This document shows, one piece after another, positions 18,120 through 26,945 of a DNA stretch of 64,000 nucleotides. Each line of letters begins with the position of its first letter. Within the stretch, counting starts at the first letter, position 1. Under the pieces are notes generated by a model that did no database searches, was not told the origin of the DNA, and worked only from the letters and a program-made list of their open reading frames with translations. Source of the stretch: DSNY01 sp040752195 (GTDB lineage: Bacteria > Pseudomonadota > Gammaproteobacteria > Burkholderiales > Burkholderiaceae_F); contig JBFMFC010000003.1 in assembly GCA_040752195.1 (NCBI GenBank), forward strand, positions 65,203 through 129,202. Reading direction: 5' to 3'. The position numbers and the translations under genes were made by a program.

Positions 18120-18551
18120 ATGAACGCGTCGCCTTCTCGCTCGAGTCGGGTCCTGCTCGTCGCGCTTCTCGCGCTGGCGCCGGCCGTCGCGGCACGCGCG
18201 CAGCCGCTCGATGCCCCGCCGCGGCTGCCCGCGGCGGACGCGAAGGATGCGCCGAAGCAGCGCCAGGTCATCCGCCTGCCCGAGTCCGAGCGCGCGCCGC
18301 CGCCCGCGCGCGAGCAGGAGCCGCTGACTGAGCCGGCACCCGAGGAGCAGCTTCCGCCGCGGGTGCAAACCTCGCCCGAGGTCAGGATCGAGCAGCGCCG
18401 CCAGGCCAACCGAGTCGTCGAACTGGTCGTCACGCCGGCCGGCTCGACGACGAGCTACGTGATCGTCAACCGCGAGGGCGCCCGCACGCTGTCGCCGCAG
18501 GAGCTCAGCGCCGGGCTGTCGGTGCCGCGCTTCCTGAGACTGCACTTCTGA
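18120..18551 (+). CDS. Secreted Pro-rich protein, DUF2782-like
   Basis: This 143-residue protein has a signal peptide (VLLVALLALAPAVAARAQP), a Pro/Ala/Glu-rich linker over about residues 30-82, and a small C-terminal domain with VVELVVTPAGSTTSYVIVN. Position (just before thrB, close to polA) and the domain pattern match the DUF2782 proteins of betaproteobacteria; the match is from memory and not strong. The function is unknown. A TACAAT sequence at 18096-18101 could be a -10 element. The next gene starts 8 nt after the stop, suggesting cotranscription with thrB. Confidence 0.7.
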   Translation: MNASPSRSSRVLLVALLALAPAVAARAQPLDAPPRLPAADAKDAPKQRQVIRLPESERAPPPAREQEPLTEPAPEEQLPPRVQTSPEVRIEQRRQANRVVELVVTPAGSTTSYVIVNREGARTLSPQELSAGLSVPRFLRLHF

Positions 18552-18559
18552 TTCGCGCG

Positions 18560-19534
18560 ATGGCGGTTTTCACCGCGCTGACGCGCGAAGACATCACGGG
18601 GTTCCTGGCACACCACTCGCTCGGCGAGCTGGTCGCCTATGAAGGTATCGCCACCGGAATCGAGAACACCAACTACTTCGTCGACACGACCACCGGCCGC
18701 TTCGTGCTGACGGTGTTCGAGCGGCTCACTTTCCACCAGCTTCCCTTCTATCTGGAGCTGATGCGCCACCTCGCGCGGCGCATGCTGCCGGTGCCCGAGC
18801 CGCAGGAGAACCGCTCCGGTTCGCTGCTGTCGGAGCTGCGCGGCAAGCCGGCGGCGATCGTCACGCGCGTCGAAGGCGTGGCGGTCGAGCGGCCGGCGGT
18901 CGAGCAGTGCGCGCGCATCGGCACCCTGCTCGCGCACATGCACCTGGAAGCGCGCGACTTTCCCCACTTCCAGCCGAACCTGCGCGGCATCGGCTGGTGG
19001 AAGGCCGTGCTGCCGCAGCTCGAACCTTTCGTCGACGACGAGACCTATCACTTCCTCGCCGAGGAGGTGATCTTCCAGGACAGCTTTCATCGCAGCGCGG
19101 TCTACGAGACACTGCCGCAGGGGCCCGTGCATGGCGATCTCTTCCGCGACAACGTGCTGTGGCAAGGGGGCCCGAACTCGAACCGCATCGGCGGCGTCAT
19201 CGACTTCTACTTCGCCGGCTGCACCACGTGGCTGTACGACTTGGCGGTCACGATCAACGACTGGGGCGTCGATCCGTCCGACGGCGCGTTCGACATGCCG
19301 CGCGCGCGCGCGCTGATGAACGCTTACCACGCCGTGCGCCCGCTGACCGCGCAGGAGCGCGAGGTCTGGCGCACGATGCTGCGCGGCGCGGCGCTGCGCT
19401 TCTGGATCTCGAGGCTGTACGACCTGCACCTGCCGCGCCATGCGCACGTGCTCAAGCCGCACGACCCGAAGCGCTTCGAGCTGACGCTGCGCCGGCGCAT
19501 CGTCGATCCGGAATTGCCGTGGGCCGACGCGTGA
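18560..19534 (+). CDS. thrB: Homoserine kinase (APH-type)
   Basis: This 324-residue homoserine kinase of the aminoglycoside-phosphotransferase fold (ThrB type II) phosphorylates homoserine in threonine synthesis. It opens with MAVFTALTREDITGFLAHHS and ENTNYFVDT, hallmarks of this enzyme. The catalytic loop HGDLFRDNVLW and the metal-binding GVIDFYFAG segment are intact, followed by LYDLAVTINDW. The length is typical. It lies 8 nt after the DUF2782-like gene and 18 nt before the next gene. Confidence 0.95.
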   Translation: MAVFTALTREDITGFLAHHSLGELVAYEGIATGIENTNYFVDTTTGRFVLTVFERLTFHQLPFYLELMRHLARRMLPVPEPQENRSGSLLSELRGKPAAIVTRVEGVAVERPAVEQCARIGTLLAHMHLEARDFPHFQPNLRGIGWWKAVLPQLEPFVDDETYHFLAEEVIFQDSFHRSAVYETLPQGPVHGDLFRDNVLWQGGPNSNRIGGVIDFYFAGCTTWLYDLAVTINDWGVDPSDGAFDMPRARALMNAYHAVRPLTAQEREVWRTMLRGAALRFWISRLYDLHLPRHAHVLKPHDPKRFELTLRRRIVDPELPWADA

Positions 19535-19552
19535 GCCGGGGCGCCGACTGAG

Positions 19553-20299
19553 ATGCAGATCCGCACCGTCCGTCCCGCCGCGGGCGCGGCCTGGCTGCGC
19601 GACGGCTGGCGCCTGTTCAGACAGCAGCCGCTCGGACTGCCCGCGATGGTGGTCGTCTACCTGATGATGCTGTTCCTGCCGGCGCTGCTGCCCTTCGTCG
19701 GAATCGCGATCTCGGGCGTGCTGGCGCCGTTCGCCACCGTCGGCCTGATGACGGCCTGCCGCGACGTGGCGTCGGGGCGGGCGCCGAATCCCTCGGTGTT
19801 CGCGCAGCCGTTCCAGGAAGGCAATCCGAACCGCGTCAAGCTGTTCCGCCTCGGGCTGATCAACGCGTCGCTGGTGCTGCTGCTGGCCACGCTGTTCGCG
19901 CTCGTCGGCGACGACGGCCGGGTGCCGCCGCCCGACGGGCCGCCGACGCTCGCCGACGTGCCGTGGGACATGCTGCTGCTGCAGCTGCTCGCCTACACGC
20001 CGGTGCTGGTGCTGATGTGGTTCGCCCCGTTGCTCGCGGGCTGGCACGGCCTCGGCCCGGCGAAGGCGATGTTCGGCAGCGTCGTCGCGTGCGGCCGCAA
20101 TGTGGGCGCGCTGTTCGTGTTCGGACTCGCCGCCGGCGCGGCGACCCTGGCCGCGAGCACGATCGTCGTCGGCGTGCTGGCGATGCTCGTTTCCTCGCGT
20201 GAACTGTTGTCGCTGCTGCTCGCCCCGTTCGGCCTGGTGATGATGACGATCGTGCAGGCGAGCTTCTATCCGATGTACCGGTCGATCTTCGAGGCATAG
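19553..20299 (+). CDS. BPSS1780-family membrane protein
   Basis: This 248-residue inner-membrane protein has about six hydrophobic segments and ends ASFYPMYRSIFE. It matches the BPSS1780-type family found downstream of thrB in Burkholderiales. The opening VRPAAGAAWLRDGWRLFRQQP is typical. Function is not known. It is probably the last gene of the DUF2782-thrB transcript and is convergent with the helicase gene, with 26 nt between stops and no clear terminator. Confidence 0.8.
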   Translation: MQIRTVRPAAGAAWLRDGWRLFRQQPLGLPAMVVVYLMMLFLPALLPFVGIAISGVLAPFATVGLMTACRDVASGRAPNPSVFAQPFQEGNPNRVKLFRLGLINASLVLLLATLFALVGDDGRVPPPDGPPTLADVPWDMLLLQLLAYTPVLVLMWFAPLLAGWHGLGPAKAMFGSVVACGRNVGALFVFGLAAGAATLAASTIVVGVLAMLVSSRELLSLLLAPFGLVMMTIVQASFYPMYRSIFEA

Positions 20300-20325
20300 C
20301 GCGCCGCCTGCTGCGGGCGCACGCG

Positions 20326-23300
20326 CTACGCCGCCTGCAGCTTCGCGATCGACAGCAGCAGCTCCTTGACGCCCTGCGGGCCGAAGTTGATCTTCGCGCG
20401 CGCGTCGTCGCCGCTGCCCTCGAGCTTGATGATCACGCCGTCGCCGAAGCGCGCATGCCGCACCGACTGCCCGATGCGGAAGCCGTGTACGGTCTGCGGC
20501 TTCGGCGCGACGGCCGCAGCCGCGGACGCCGCGCCGGCATCGTGCCACCGCCCGTAGCGGATGCCTGTGCTTTCGCGCAGCCGCGGCGTCAGCCACTTGA
20601 CCGCGCCTTCGGGCAGCTCGTCGATGAAGCGCGACTTCACGCCGTAGCGCGTCTGCCCGTGCAGCATCCGCGACTGCGCGAAGCTCAGGTACAGCCTGCG
20701 CCGCGCGCGCGTGATCGCGACGTACATCAGCCGCCGCTCCTCTTCCAGGCCGTCCGGTTCGCTGACGCTGTTGTCGTGCGGGAACAGCCCTTCTTCCAGG
20801 CCGGTGATGAACACCGCGTTGAACTCGAGCCCCTTGGCCGCGTGCACCGTCATCAGCTGCAGCGCATCCTGGCCTTCGTCGGCCTGGTTCTCGCCCGCTT
20901 CGAGCGACGCGTGCGACAGGAATGCCGCCAGCGGCGACGGGATCGCGGCGTCGACTTCGGCCTGCGTGGCCGGCGCGTCGACCGCGTAGCCCTCTTCGCC
21001 GACGAAAGCGGCGGCGGCGTTGACCAGCTCGTTCAGGTTCTCGATGCGCTCCTGCCCTTCCCTTTCGGTCCGGTAGTGCGCGACGAGGCCGCTGCGCTCG
21101 ATCACCGCGTCGACGATCTCCTGCAGCGGCAGGTTGGCGGTCTCGAAGCGCAGGCTTTCGATCAGCTTGACGAACGCGGCGAGGTTCGCACCCGCCTTGC
21201 CGCCGACGCCGCCCACCGCCGCGTACAGGCTCTGGTTCGCCGCGCGCGCCGCGTCCTGCAGCTGCTCGAGCGTGCGCGCGCCGATGCCGCGCGGCGGGAA
21301 GTTCACGACGCGCAGGAACGCCGTGTCGTCGGCCGGGTTCTCGATCAGCCGCAGGTAGGCGAGCGCGTGCTTGATCTCCGCGCGCTCGAAGAAGCGCAGT
21401 CCGCCGTAGACGCGGTACGGGATGCCGGCGTTGACGAGCGCGTGCTCGATCACGCGCGACTGCGCGTTCGAGCGGTACAGCACCGCGATCTCGCTGCGCG
21501 CCAGCCCGTCGGCGATCAGGTTCTTCACTTCGTCGACGAGCCACGCGGCCTCCAGGCCGTCGGAACCGGCCTCGAAGATGCGAACCGGTTCGCCGTGGCC
21601 GGCGTCGGTCCACAGGTTTTTGCCGAGGCGGCGCGCGTTGTTGCGGATCAGCGCGTTGGCGGCGTCCAGGATGTGCCCGTGCGAGCGGTAGTTCTGCTCG
21701 AGCTTGATGACGTTGCGCACCCGGAACTCGCGCTCGAAGTCGGCCATGTTGCCGACGTTGGCGCCGCGGAACGCGTAGATCGAGTTGTGCGTCAGCAGGC
21801 CGTTGGCGACGAAGTTGTGCGAGGCTTCGACGTCGATGTCGTAGACGGTGACGCTCGCGCGCGGCGCCGCCTCGACGGCGACGACGGTGTCGAAGCCGCC
21901 GTCGGCGGTGAAGATCGCCATGCCGGTGCGTACGTGTTCGGCCTGCGTCATCGGCAGCGTTCGACGCCCGAGCCGCGCGCGCGTGAGGATGCGGCCGCCG
22001 AGAATGGCGCGGATCTTGCGCGCGTCGTCGGCGAGCTCGCCGTAGTCGCGGCGGAACATCTGCACGCACCAGCCGCCCTTGCCGTCGTCGACGATCGTCG
22101 GCAGGTAACCCGCTTGCCGAAGCCGCTCGGCCTGCGTCTGATCGAGCGTGCGCGCGTACAGGCGGTGGTTCGGCGCGCCGCGGCGCGTCTCCGCGCACAG
22201 CGTCAGCAGCACGTCGCCGGGCGCGCCGAAACTCGGCCGCCGGCGATCGTCGGGCCGGTCGGCCGCGAGCTTCAGGTCCTCGAGCAGCCAGCGCGCCGCG
22301 CGTTCGGTGTTCAGCGCGGCGAACTCCGGCGGCGGCGCGCTCTTGCCGCGCGCGGCGACGCCGCGCGTCGGCAGCCCGTACTTCAGCGACAGCACGCGCA
22401 GGCGCTTGTCCGCGGACCGCTCGTCGTCGAACGACTCGAGCACCCAGACGGACTCCGCGCCTTCGCGTCGCGCGCGGTGGCGGAAACCCGGCACCGTCTT
22501 GCCGTCGAAGTGCTCGTTGCGATGGCCCGAGACGGCGAGCCGGTAACCCACGCCGGGTTTGTGCATCAGGCACAGGAAGTGTTTCGGCGGCAGATGGCCG
22601 ACCGCGTAGCCGGCGAAGTGCGTGTGCTCCGGCGTGCTGGTCAAGGTCCGGCCGCCGGCGGTGCGGATCGTCACGAGCGACGTGTCCACCCCGCGCGCAT
22701 GCACGCCGATGACGCGCGCCGGCCCGAAGTGGCCGCCGCCGTAGGCGGAGCGGACGCGGTCGCCGACGGCGACGCGCTCGATCGGCTTGACCGACCCGTC
22801 CTCCATCAGCACCTGCGTGCCCGCGGCCAGGCACTGGTCGTCGTCGCCGACCGCGAACACCGCGTTGCGCGCGCCGCCGCCCTCGCCGTGCCCGGCGAGC
22901 AGCTTGAGCCACTTGTACTGCAGCACGTTGGTGTCCTGGAACTCGTCGACCAGGATGTGGCTGAAGCGCTCCTGGTAGTGCGAGCGCAGCGGCTCGTTGC
23001 GCACGAGCAGCTCGTAGCAGCGCAGCAGCAGCTCGGCGAAATCGACCACGCCTTCGCGCTGGCACTGCGCGTCGTACGCCGCGTACAGCTCGATGAACTT
23101 GCGGTTGTAGTCGTCGTTGACGGCGACGTCTTTCGCGCGCAGACCGGCTTCCTTGGCGTTGTTGATGAACCACTGCAGGTTGCGCGGCGGATAGCGCTCG
23201 TCGTCGACGTTCAGGCTCTTCAGCAGCCGCTTGATCGCCGAGAGCTGGTCGGCCGAGTCGAGGATCTGAAAGGTCTGCGGCAGGTTCGCGTCGCGGTGAT

Positions 23301-23592
23301 GCGCGCGCAGCATCCGGTTGCACAACCCGTGGAAGGTGCCGATCCACATGCCGCGCACGTTGATCGGCAGCATCGCGGCGAGCCGCGTCAGCATCTCGCG
23401 GGCGGCCTTGTTCGTGAAAGTCACCGCGAGAACGCCCTGCGGGCTCACGCGGCGGGTCTGAATCAGCCAGGCGATGCGCGTGGTCAGCACGCGCGTCTTT
23501 CCCGAGCCTGCGCCGGCGAGGATCAGTGCGGACTGATCGGGCAGCGTCACCGCCGCGAGCTGCTGCGGGTTCAGCGAGTCGAGCAGGTTCAT
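20326..23592 (-). CDS. uvrD: UvrD/Rep-type DNA helicase precursor carrying an intein
   Basis: This is an ATP-dependent 3'-5' helicase of superfamily 1A (UvrD/PcrA/Rep) for repair and replication restart. The precursor has 1088 residues; removing the 350-residue intein leaves 738, the normal family size. Motif I is AGAGSGKT (about residues 26-33), motif Ia VTFTNKAAREM, motif II VDEFQDTN (about 215-222). Motif III, GDDDQ/SIYAFRGA, is split between Q253 and S604 by the intein. Later motifs include the C-terminal VHAAKGLEFNAVFI and VAITRARRRLYLSFAQSR. The tail (FRIGQSVRHARFGDGVI) is the UvrD/PcrA tudor-like segment. The enzyme should be inactive until splicing restores motif III. Confidence 0.95.
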   Translation of the reverse strand: MNLLDSLNPQQLAAVTLPDQSALILAGAGSGKTRVLTTRIAWLIQTRRVSPQGVLAVTFTNKAAREMLTRLAAMLPINVRGMWIGTFHGLCNRMLRAHHRDANLPQTFQILDSADQLSAIKRLLKSLNVDDERYPPRNLQWFINNAKEAGLRAKDVAVNDDYNRKFIELYAAYDAQCQREGVVDFAELLLRCYELLVRNEPLRSHYQERFSHILVDEFQDTNVLQYKWLKLLAGHGEGGGARNAVFAVGDDDQCLAAGTQVLMEDGSVKPIERVAVGDRVRSAYGGGHFGPARVIGVHARGVDTSLVTIRTAGGRTLTSTPEHTHFAGYAVGHLPPKHFLCLMHKPGVGYRLAVSGHRNEHFDGKTVPGFRHRARREGAESVWVLESFDDERSADKRLRVLSLKYGLPTRGVAARGKSAPPPEFAALNTERAARWLLEDLKLAADRPDDRRRPSFGAPGDVLLTLCAETRRGAPNHRLYARTLDQTQAERLRQAGYLPTIVDDGKGGWCVQMFRRDYGELADDARKIRAILGGRILTRARLGRRTLPMTQAEHVRTGMAIFTADGGFDTVVAVEAAPRASVTVYDIDVEASHNFVANGLLTHNSIYAFRGANVGNMADFEREFRVRNVIKLEQNYRSHGHILDAANALIRNNARRLGKNLWTDAGHGEPVRIFEAGSDGLEAAWLVDEVKNLIADGLARSEIAVLYRSNAQSRVIEHALVNAGIPYRVYGGLRFFERAEIKHALAYLRLIENPADDTAFLRVVNFPPRGIGARTLEQLQDAARAANQSLYAAVGGVGGKAGANLAAFVKLIESLRFETANLPLQEIVDAVIERSGLVAHYRTEREGQERIENLNELVNAAAAFVGEEGYAVDAPATQAEVDAAIPSPLAAFLSHASLEAGENQADEGQDALQLMTVHAAKGLEFNAVFITGLEEGLFPHDNSVSEPDGLEEERRLMYVAITRARRRLYLSFAQSRMLHGQTRYGVKSRFIDELPEGAVKWLTPRLRESTGIRYGRWHDAGAASAAAAVAPKPQTVHGFRIGQSVRHARFGDGVIIKLEGSGDDARAKINFGPQGVKELLLSIAKLQAA
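21784..22833 (-). other. Intein in helicase motif III
   Basis: This is an in-frame protein intron of 350 residues, precursor residues C254 to N603. It begins with Cys (CLAAGTQVLMEDGS, splicing block A). Block B is LTSTPEHTHF with the TxxH motif. The C-terminal block F is VYDIDVEASHNFVANG and block G is LLTHN followed by Ser, the +1 extein nucleophile. All catalytic residues for splicing (Cys1, block B His, penultimate His, terminal Asn, Ser+1) are present. No LAGLIDADG, HNH or clear GIY-YIG motif is visible in the roughly 220-residue middle part. That part contains WVLESFDDE, LSLKYGLPT and RRDYGELADD, which I recall from inteins at this same site in actinobacterial UvrD helicases. The Hint boundaries are exact; the role of the middle domain is not known. 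Confidence 0.93.
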
Positions 23593-23787
23593 GCGCGAAT
23601 TCTAAGGTCCATCGAATGGATGACCGGTTTCGCGGCACGCCGCACGTTCGTCGCCGCTGCGTGAAGGACCAAGTTCCCGTTTTGGGTAAGGCCGGTAACT
23701 CCTTGTATCAAGCGATTGCCGCCGCACGCGCACGACCGATAGAGTGCGCCGCCATGCGCCGCGCCGCGCGACGAGCAGGAGAGGCCG

Positions 23788-25518
23788 ATGGAACACGAAA
23801 CCGAGCCGGGCACCACACCGCTGGCGGACGAATCGCCGGCGCCGACGACGCCGCAACGCAATGTCGCCGCGCTGCTCATCGCCGCGGCCACCGGGCAGGC
23901 TTGCGGCGGCGGGTCCGGCTCGCCCGCGCCGGCTCCCATGCCGCCGGCGCCGGCGATCACGCAGGCCGAGGCGGCACGCTTCCTGACACAGGCCACGTTC
24001 GGGCCGAATGACGCGACGATCCAGTCGGTGGTCGCGCTCGGCTACCGCGGCTGGATCGAAGATCAGTTCGCCAAGCCGCGTGTGCTGCACCGGACCTACC
24101 TCGAGCGGGCGATCGCCGCCGGTGATCCGGCCGCGCCCGAGCGCATCTATCGCGACCACGTGATGGACACGTTCTGGACGCAGGCGATCACCGGCGAGGA
24201 TCAGCTGCGGCAGCGAATGGCGTTCGCGCTGTCGCAGATCTTCGTGGTGTCGCAGGCCAATGCCGACGTGAACAACCGGCCGCGCGGACTGGCGGACTAC
24301 CTCGACATGCTGGGCACGCACGCGTTCGGCAACTTCCGCGCGCTGCTCGAGGCGGTGAGCCTGCATCCGATCATGGGCCTGTACCTGTCCGCGCTGCGCA
24401 ACCGCAAGGAGGACCCCGCGACCGGCCGCGTGCCCGACGAGAACTACGCGCGCGAGGTGATGCAGCTCTTCACGATCGGGCTGTACCAGCTCGACAGCGA
24501 CGGCACACTCAAGCGCGACAGCAGCGGCAATCCGATCCCGACCTACAGCAACGCCGACGTGCAGGGGTTGGCCAAGGTCTTCACCGGCTGGAGCTGGGCC
24601 GGGCCGGATACCACCGACACGCGCTTCTTCGGCGGCAACGCCGATCCGAACCGCGACGTGACGCCGATGCAGGCATACGCGCAGTTCCACTCGACGTCGG
24701 CCAAGACGTTCCTCGGCGTCACCATCCCGGCGAACACGCCCGCGGAGCCGAGCCTGAAGATCGCGCTCGACACGCTGTTCAACCATCCGAACACCGCACC
24801 GTTCTTCTGTCGGCAGTTGATCCAGCGCTTCGTCACCAGCAATCCGTCGCCGGCGTATGTGGCGCGCGTGGCGGCGGCGTTCGCCGACAACGGCGCCGGC
24901 CAGCGCGGCGACATGAAAGCGGTCATCCGCGCGATGCTGCTCGACACGGAAGCGCGCAGCGCGAGCGTTGCCGCGCAGCCGACCTGGGGCAAGCTGCGCG
25001 AGCCGGTGATCCGGCTCGCCAACTGGGCGCGCGCGTTCGGCGCGACCTCGGTCAGCGGCAACTACATGATCCGCAACGTCGCCGATCCCTCGACAGCGCT
25101 CGGGCAGAACCCGCTGCGTTCGCCGTCGGTGTTCAACTTCTATCGACCGGGCTACGTACCGCCGTCGACCGCGATCGCGAGCGCGGGACTGGTCGCGCCG
25201 GAATTCCAGATCACCGGCGAGACCTCGGTGGCCGGGTATCTCAACTTCATGCGCAACACGGTCAACAGCGGAGTCGGCACCGGCACCGACGTGCGATCGG
25301 CCTATGTGCAGGAGGTCGCGCTCGCCGGCAATCCAGACCAACTGGTCGACCGCGTGAAGCTGCTGCTGACGGCGGGCCGGATGACCGACGCCACCCGCGC
25401 CGCGATCCGCGATGCCGTGGCGGCGATCCCGACGACCGCGACCGGCGCGTCGCTGAACCGCGCCAAGCTCGCGATCTACCTGACGCTCGCGTCGCCCGAA
25501 TTCATCGTGCAGAAATGA
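23788..25518 (+). CDS. DUF1800-family secreted protein
   Basis: This 576-residue DUF1800 protein has family marks AARFLTQATFGPND, DQLRQRMAFALSQIFVVS, DENYAREVMQLFTIGLYQLD and the ending KLAIYLTLASPEFIVQK. The N-terminus is odd for an exported protein: a 24-residue polar stretch precedes a hydrophobic segment (NVAALLIAAATG) and then ACGGGSGS, a lipobox-like but non-canonical site. The ATG at 23788 has a strong ribosome site (AGGAGAGG). The stop overlaps the start of the DUF1501 gene by 4 nt. Such pairs are widespread, and their function is not established. Confidence 0.88.
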   Translation: MEHETEPGTTPLADESPAPTTPQRNVAALLIAAATGQACGGGSGSPAPAPMPPAPAITQAEAARFLTQATFGPNDATIQSVVALGYRGWIEDQFAKPRVLHRTYLERAIAAGDPAAPERIYRDHVMDTFWTQAITGEDQLRQRMAFALSQIFVVSQANADVNNRPRGLADYLDMLGTHAFGNFRALLEAVSLHPIMGLYLSALRNRKEDPATGRVPDENYAREVMQLFTIGLYQLDSDGTLKRDSSGNPIPTYSNADVQGLAKVFTGWSWAGPDTTDTRFFGGNADPNRDVTPMQAYAQFHSTSAKTFLGVTIPANTPAEPSLKIALDTLFNHPNTAPFFCRQLIQRFVTSNPSPAYVARVAAAFADNGAGQRGDMKAVIRAMLLDTEARSASVAAQPTWGKLREPVIRLANWARAFGATSVSGNYMIRNVADPSTALGQNPLRSPSVFNFYRPGYVPPSTAIASAGLVAPEFQITGETSVAGYLNFMRNTVNSGVGTGTDVRSAYVQEVALAGNPDQLVDRVKLLLTAGRMTDATRAAIRDAVAAIPTTATGASLNRAKLAIYLTLASPEFIVQK

Positions 25519-26906
25519 GCCCGAAAATGACCCGCAAATCGCATCCGATCGACGGCAGCCGCCGGCAGTTCCTGCAGACCGCGTCCGCGCTGTCGGTGCT
25601 TGGCAGCGCCACGCCGCTCGCGTTGAACCTCGCCGGCATCGGCGCCGCCGCGGCGCAGACCGCGGAGGACTATCGCGCGCTGGTATGCGTGTTCCTGTAC
25701 GGCGGCAACGACCAGACCAACACGGTCGTGCCGTTCGACTCGTCGGAGTTCAACGCGTACACGGCCGCGCGGCCGACCATCGCGCTCACCTCGGCGCAAC
25801 TGACGTCGCTCGGCGCGGTCGCCGCGCAGGGCGGTCGCAGCTTTGCGCTGCCGAACGAACTGGCGCCGCTGGCGACGCTTTACCGCAGCGGCAAGCTCGC
25901 GGTGGTCGCCAACGTCGGGCCGCTGATCGTGCCGACCACCAAGGCGCAGTACCAGAGCGCGTCGGTGCCGTTGCCGCCGAAGCTGTTCTCCCACAACGAC
26001 CAGCAGTCGGTGTGGCAGTCGTCAAGCGCCGAGGGCGCGACCAGCGGCTGGGGCGGCCGCATCGCCGACGTGATCGCGTCGGGCAATGCCAACCAGACCT
26101 TCTCCGCGGTATCGGTCGCCGGCGCGGCGGTGTACCTGTCCGGCCGCAGCGTGCTGCAGTACCAGGTCGGCATCAACGGCCCGGTCGCGGTCAGCGGACT
26201 GACCGGAACGCTGTTCGGCTCCGCGAGTGCGTCCCAGGTGCTGCAGCAACTGATCACCGCGGCGCGGCCCGACATGTTCGAGGACGAATACGACCGCGTG
26301 ACCGCGCGCTCGATCGCGGCCAACACGGCATTGACCGGCGCGCTGGCGTCGGCGCCGGCCCTCACCACCGCGTTCCCGGCGGGCAACCCGCTCGCCGACC
26401 AACTGAGGATGGTCGCGCGCACGATCAGCGCGCGGCAGGCGCTCGGCGCGAAACGCCAGGTGTTCTTCGTCAGCCTGGGGGGCTTCGACACGCACGATTT
26501 CCAGTTGCGCGACCAGCCCACCCTGCACACGACGCTCGCCGCCGCGCTCGATGCGTTCTACAACGCGACGGTGGAACTCGGCGTGGCGAATCTCGTCACG
26601 ACGTTCACCGCGTCCGACTTCGGTCGCACGCTGACCAGCAACGGCGACGGCTCCGACCACGGCTGGGGCTCGCATCACTTCGTGCTCGGCGGCGCAGTCA
26701 GGGGCGGAACGATTTACGGCTCCTTCCCGACCGTCGCGCTTGGCACCGCGGAGGACGTGGGCTCGGGGCGGCTGCTGCCGTCGATCGCCGTCGACCAGTA
26801 CGCCGCCACGTTGGCGAAATGGTTCGGCGTGTCGGACACCGATCTCGCGACGGTGGTGCCGAACCTCGCGAACTTCACCACGCGCGACCTCGGGTTCATG
26901 GCGTAG
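25515..26906 (+). CDS. DUF1501-family protein with Tat signal
   Basis: This 463-residue DUF1501 protein has a twin-arginine signal: SRRQFLQTASALSVLG, then a hydrophobic stretch ending AAAAQT. The mature part starts DYRALVCVFLYGGNDQTNTVVPFD and contains VSLGGFDTHDFQL and SDHGWGSHHFVLG, the alkaline-phosphatase-superfamily-like metal-site segments typical of DUF1501. Export folded through Tat suggests a metal or cofactor is loaded in the cytoplasm. Translation is coupled to the DUF1800 gene by an ATGA overlap; a second ATG at 25527 is possible. The substrate is unknown. Confidence 0.9.
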   Translation: MSPKMTRKSHPIDGSRRQFLQTASALSVLGSATPLALNLAGIGAAAAQTAEDYRALVCVFLYGGNDQTNTVVPFDSSEFNAYTAARPTIALTSAQLTSLGAVAAQGGRSFALPNELAPLATLYRSGKLAVVANVGPLIVPTTKAQYQSASVPLPPKLFSHNDQQSVWQSSSAEGATSGWGGRIADVIASGNANQTFSAVSVAGAAVYLSGRSVLQYQVGINGPVAVSGLTGTLFGSASASQVLQQLITAARPDMFEDEYDRVTARSIAANTALTGALASAPALTTAFPAGNPLADQLRMVARTISARQALGAKRQVFFVSLGGFDTHDFQLRDQPTLHTTLAAALDAFYNATVELGVANLVTTFTASDFGRTLTSNGDGSDHGWGSHHFVLGGAVRGGTIYGSFPTVALGTAEDVGSGRLLPSIAVDQYAATLAKWFGVSDTDLATVVPNLANFTTRDLGFMA

Positions 26907-26912
26907 CGCCGA

Positions 26913-26918
26913 TATACT
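26913..26918 (+). promoter_or_regulatory. Candidate -10 element upstream of leuS
   Basis: TATACT lies about 28 nt before the leuS ATG, in the 39-nt gap after the DUF1501 gene. No good -35 hexamer is seen at 16-18 nt, so this is weak evidence. A promoter here would give leuS a leader of about 20 nt. Confidence 0.3.
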
Positions 26919-26945
26919 CTCGCTCGGCACCGTCCGAGTCGAGAG

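Noticed and set aside
22050..22600. LAGLIDADG homing endonuclease inside the intein
   Set aside because: No LAGLIDADG-like dodecapeptide with the acidic residue is visible, so I do not claim endonuclease activity.
18455..23638. Very long minus-strand open frame spanning several genes
   Set aside because: It is a shadow in another phase across thrB, the membrane protein and uvrD; its sequence is Arg-rich and featureless.
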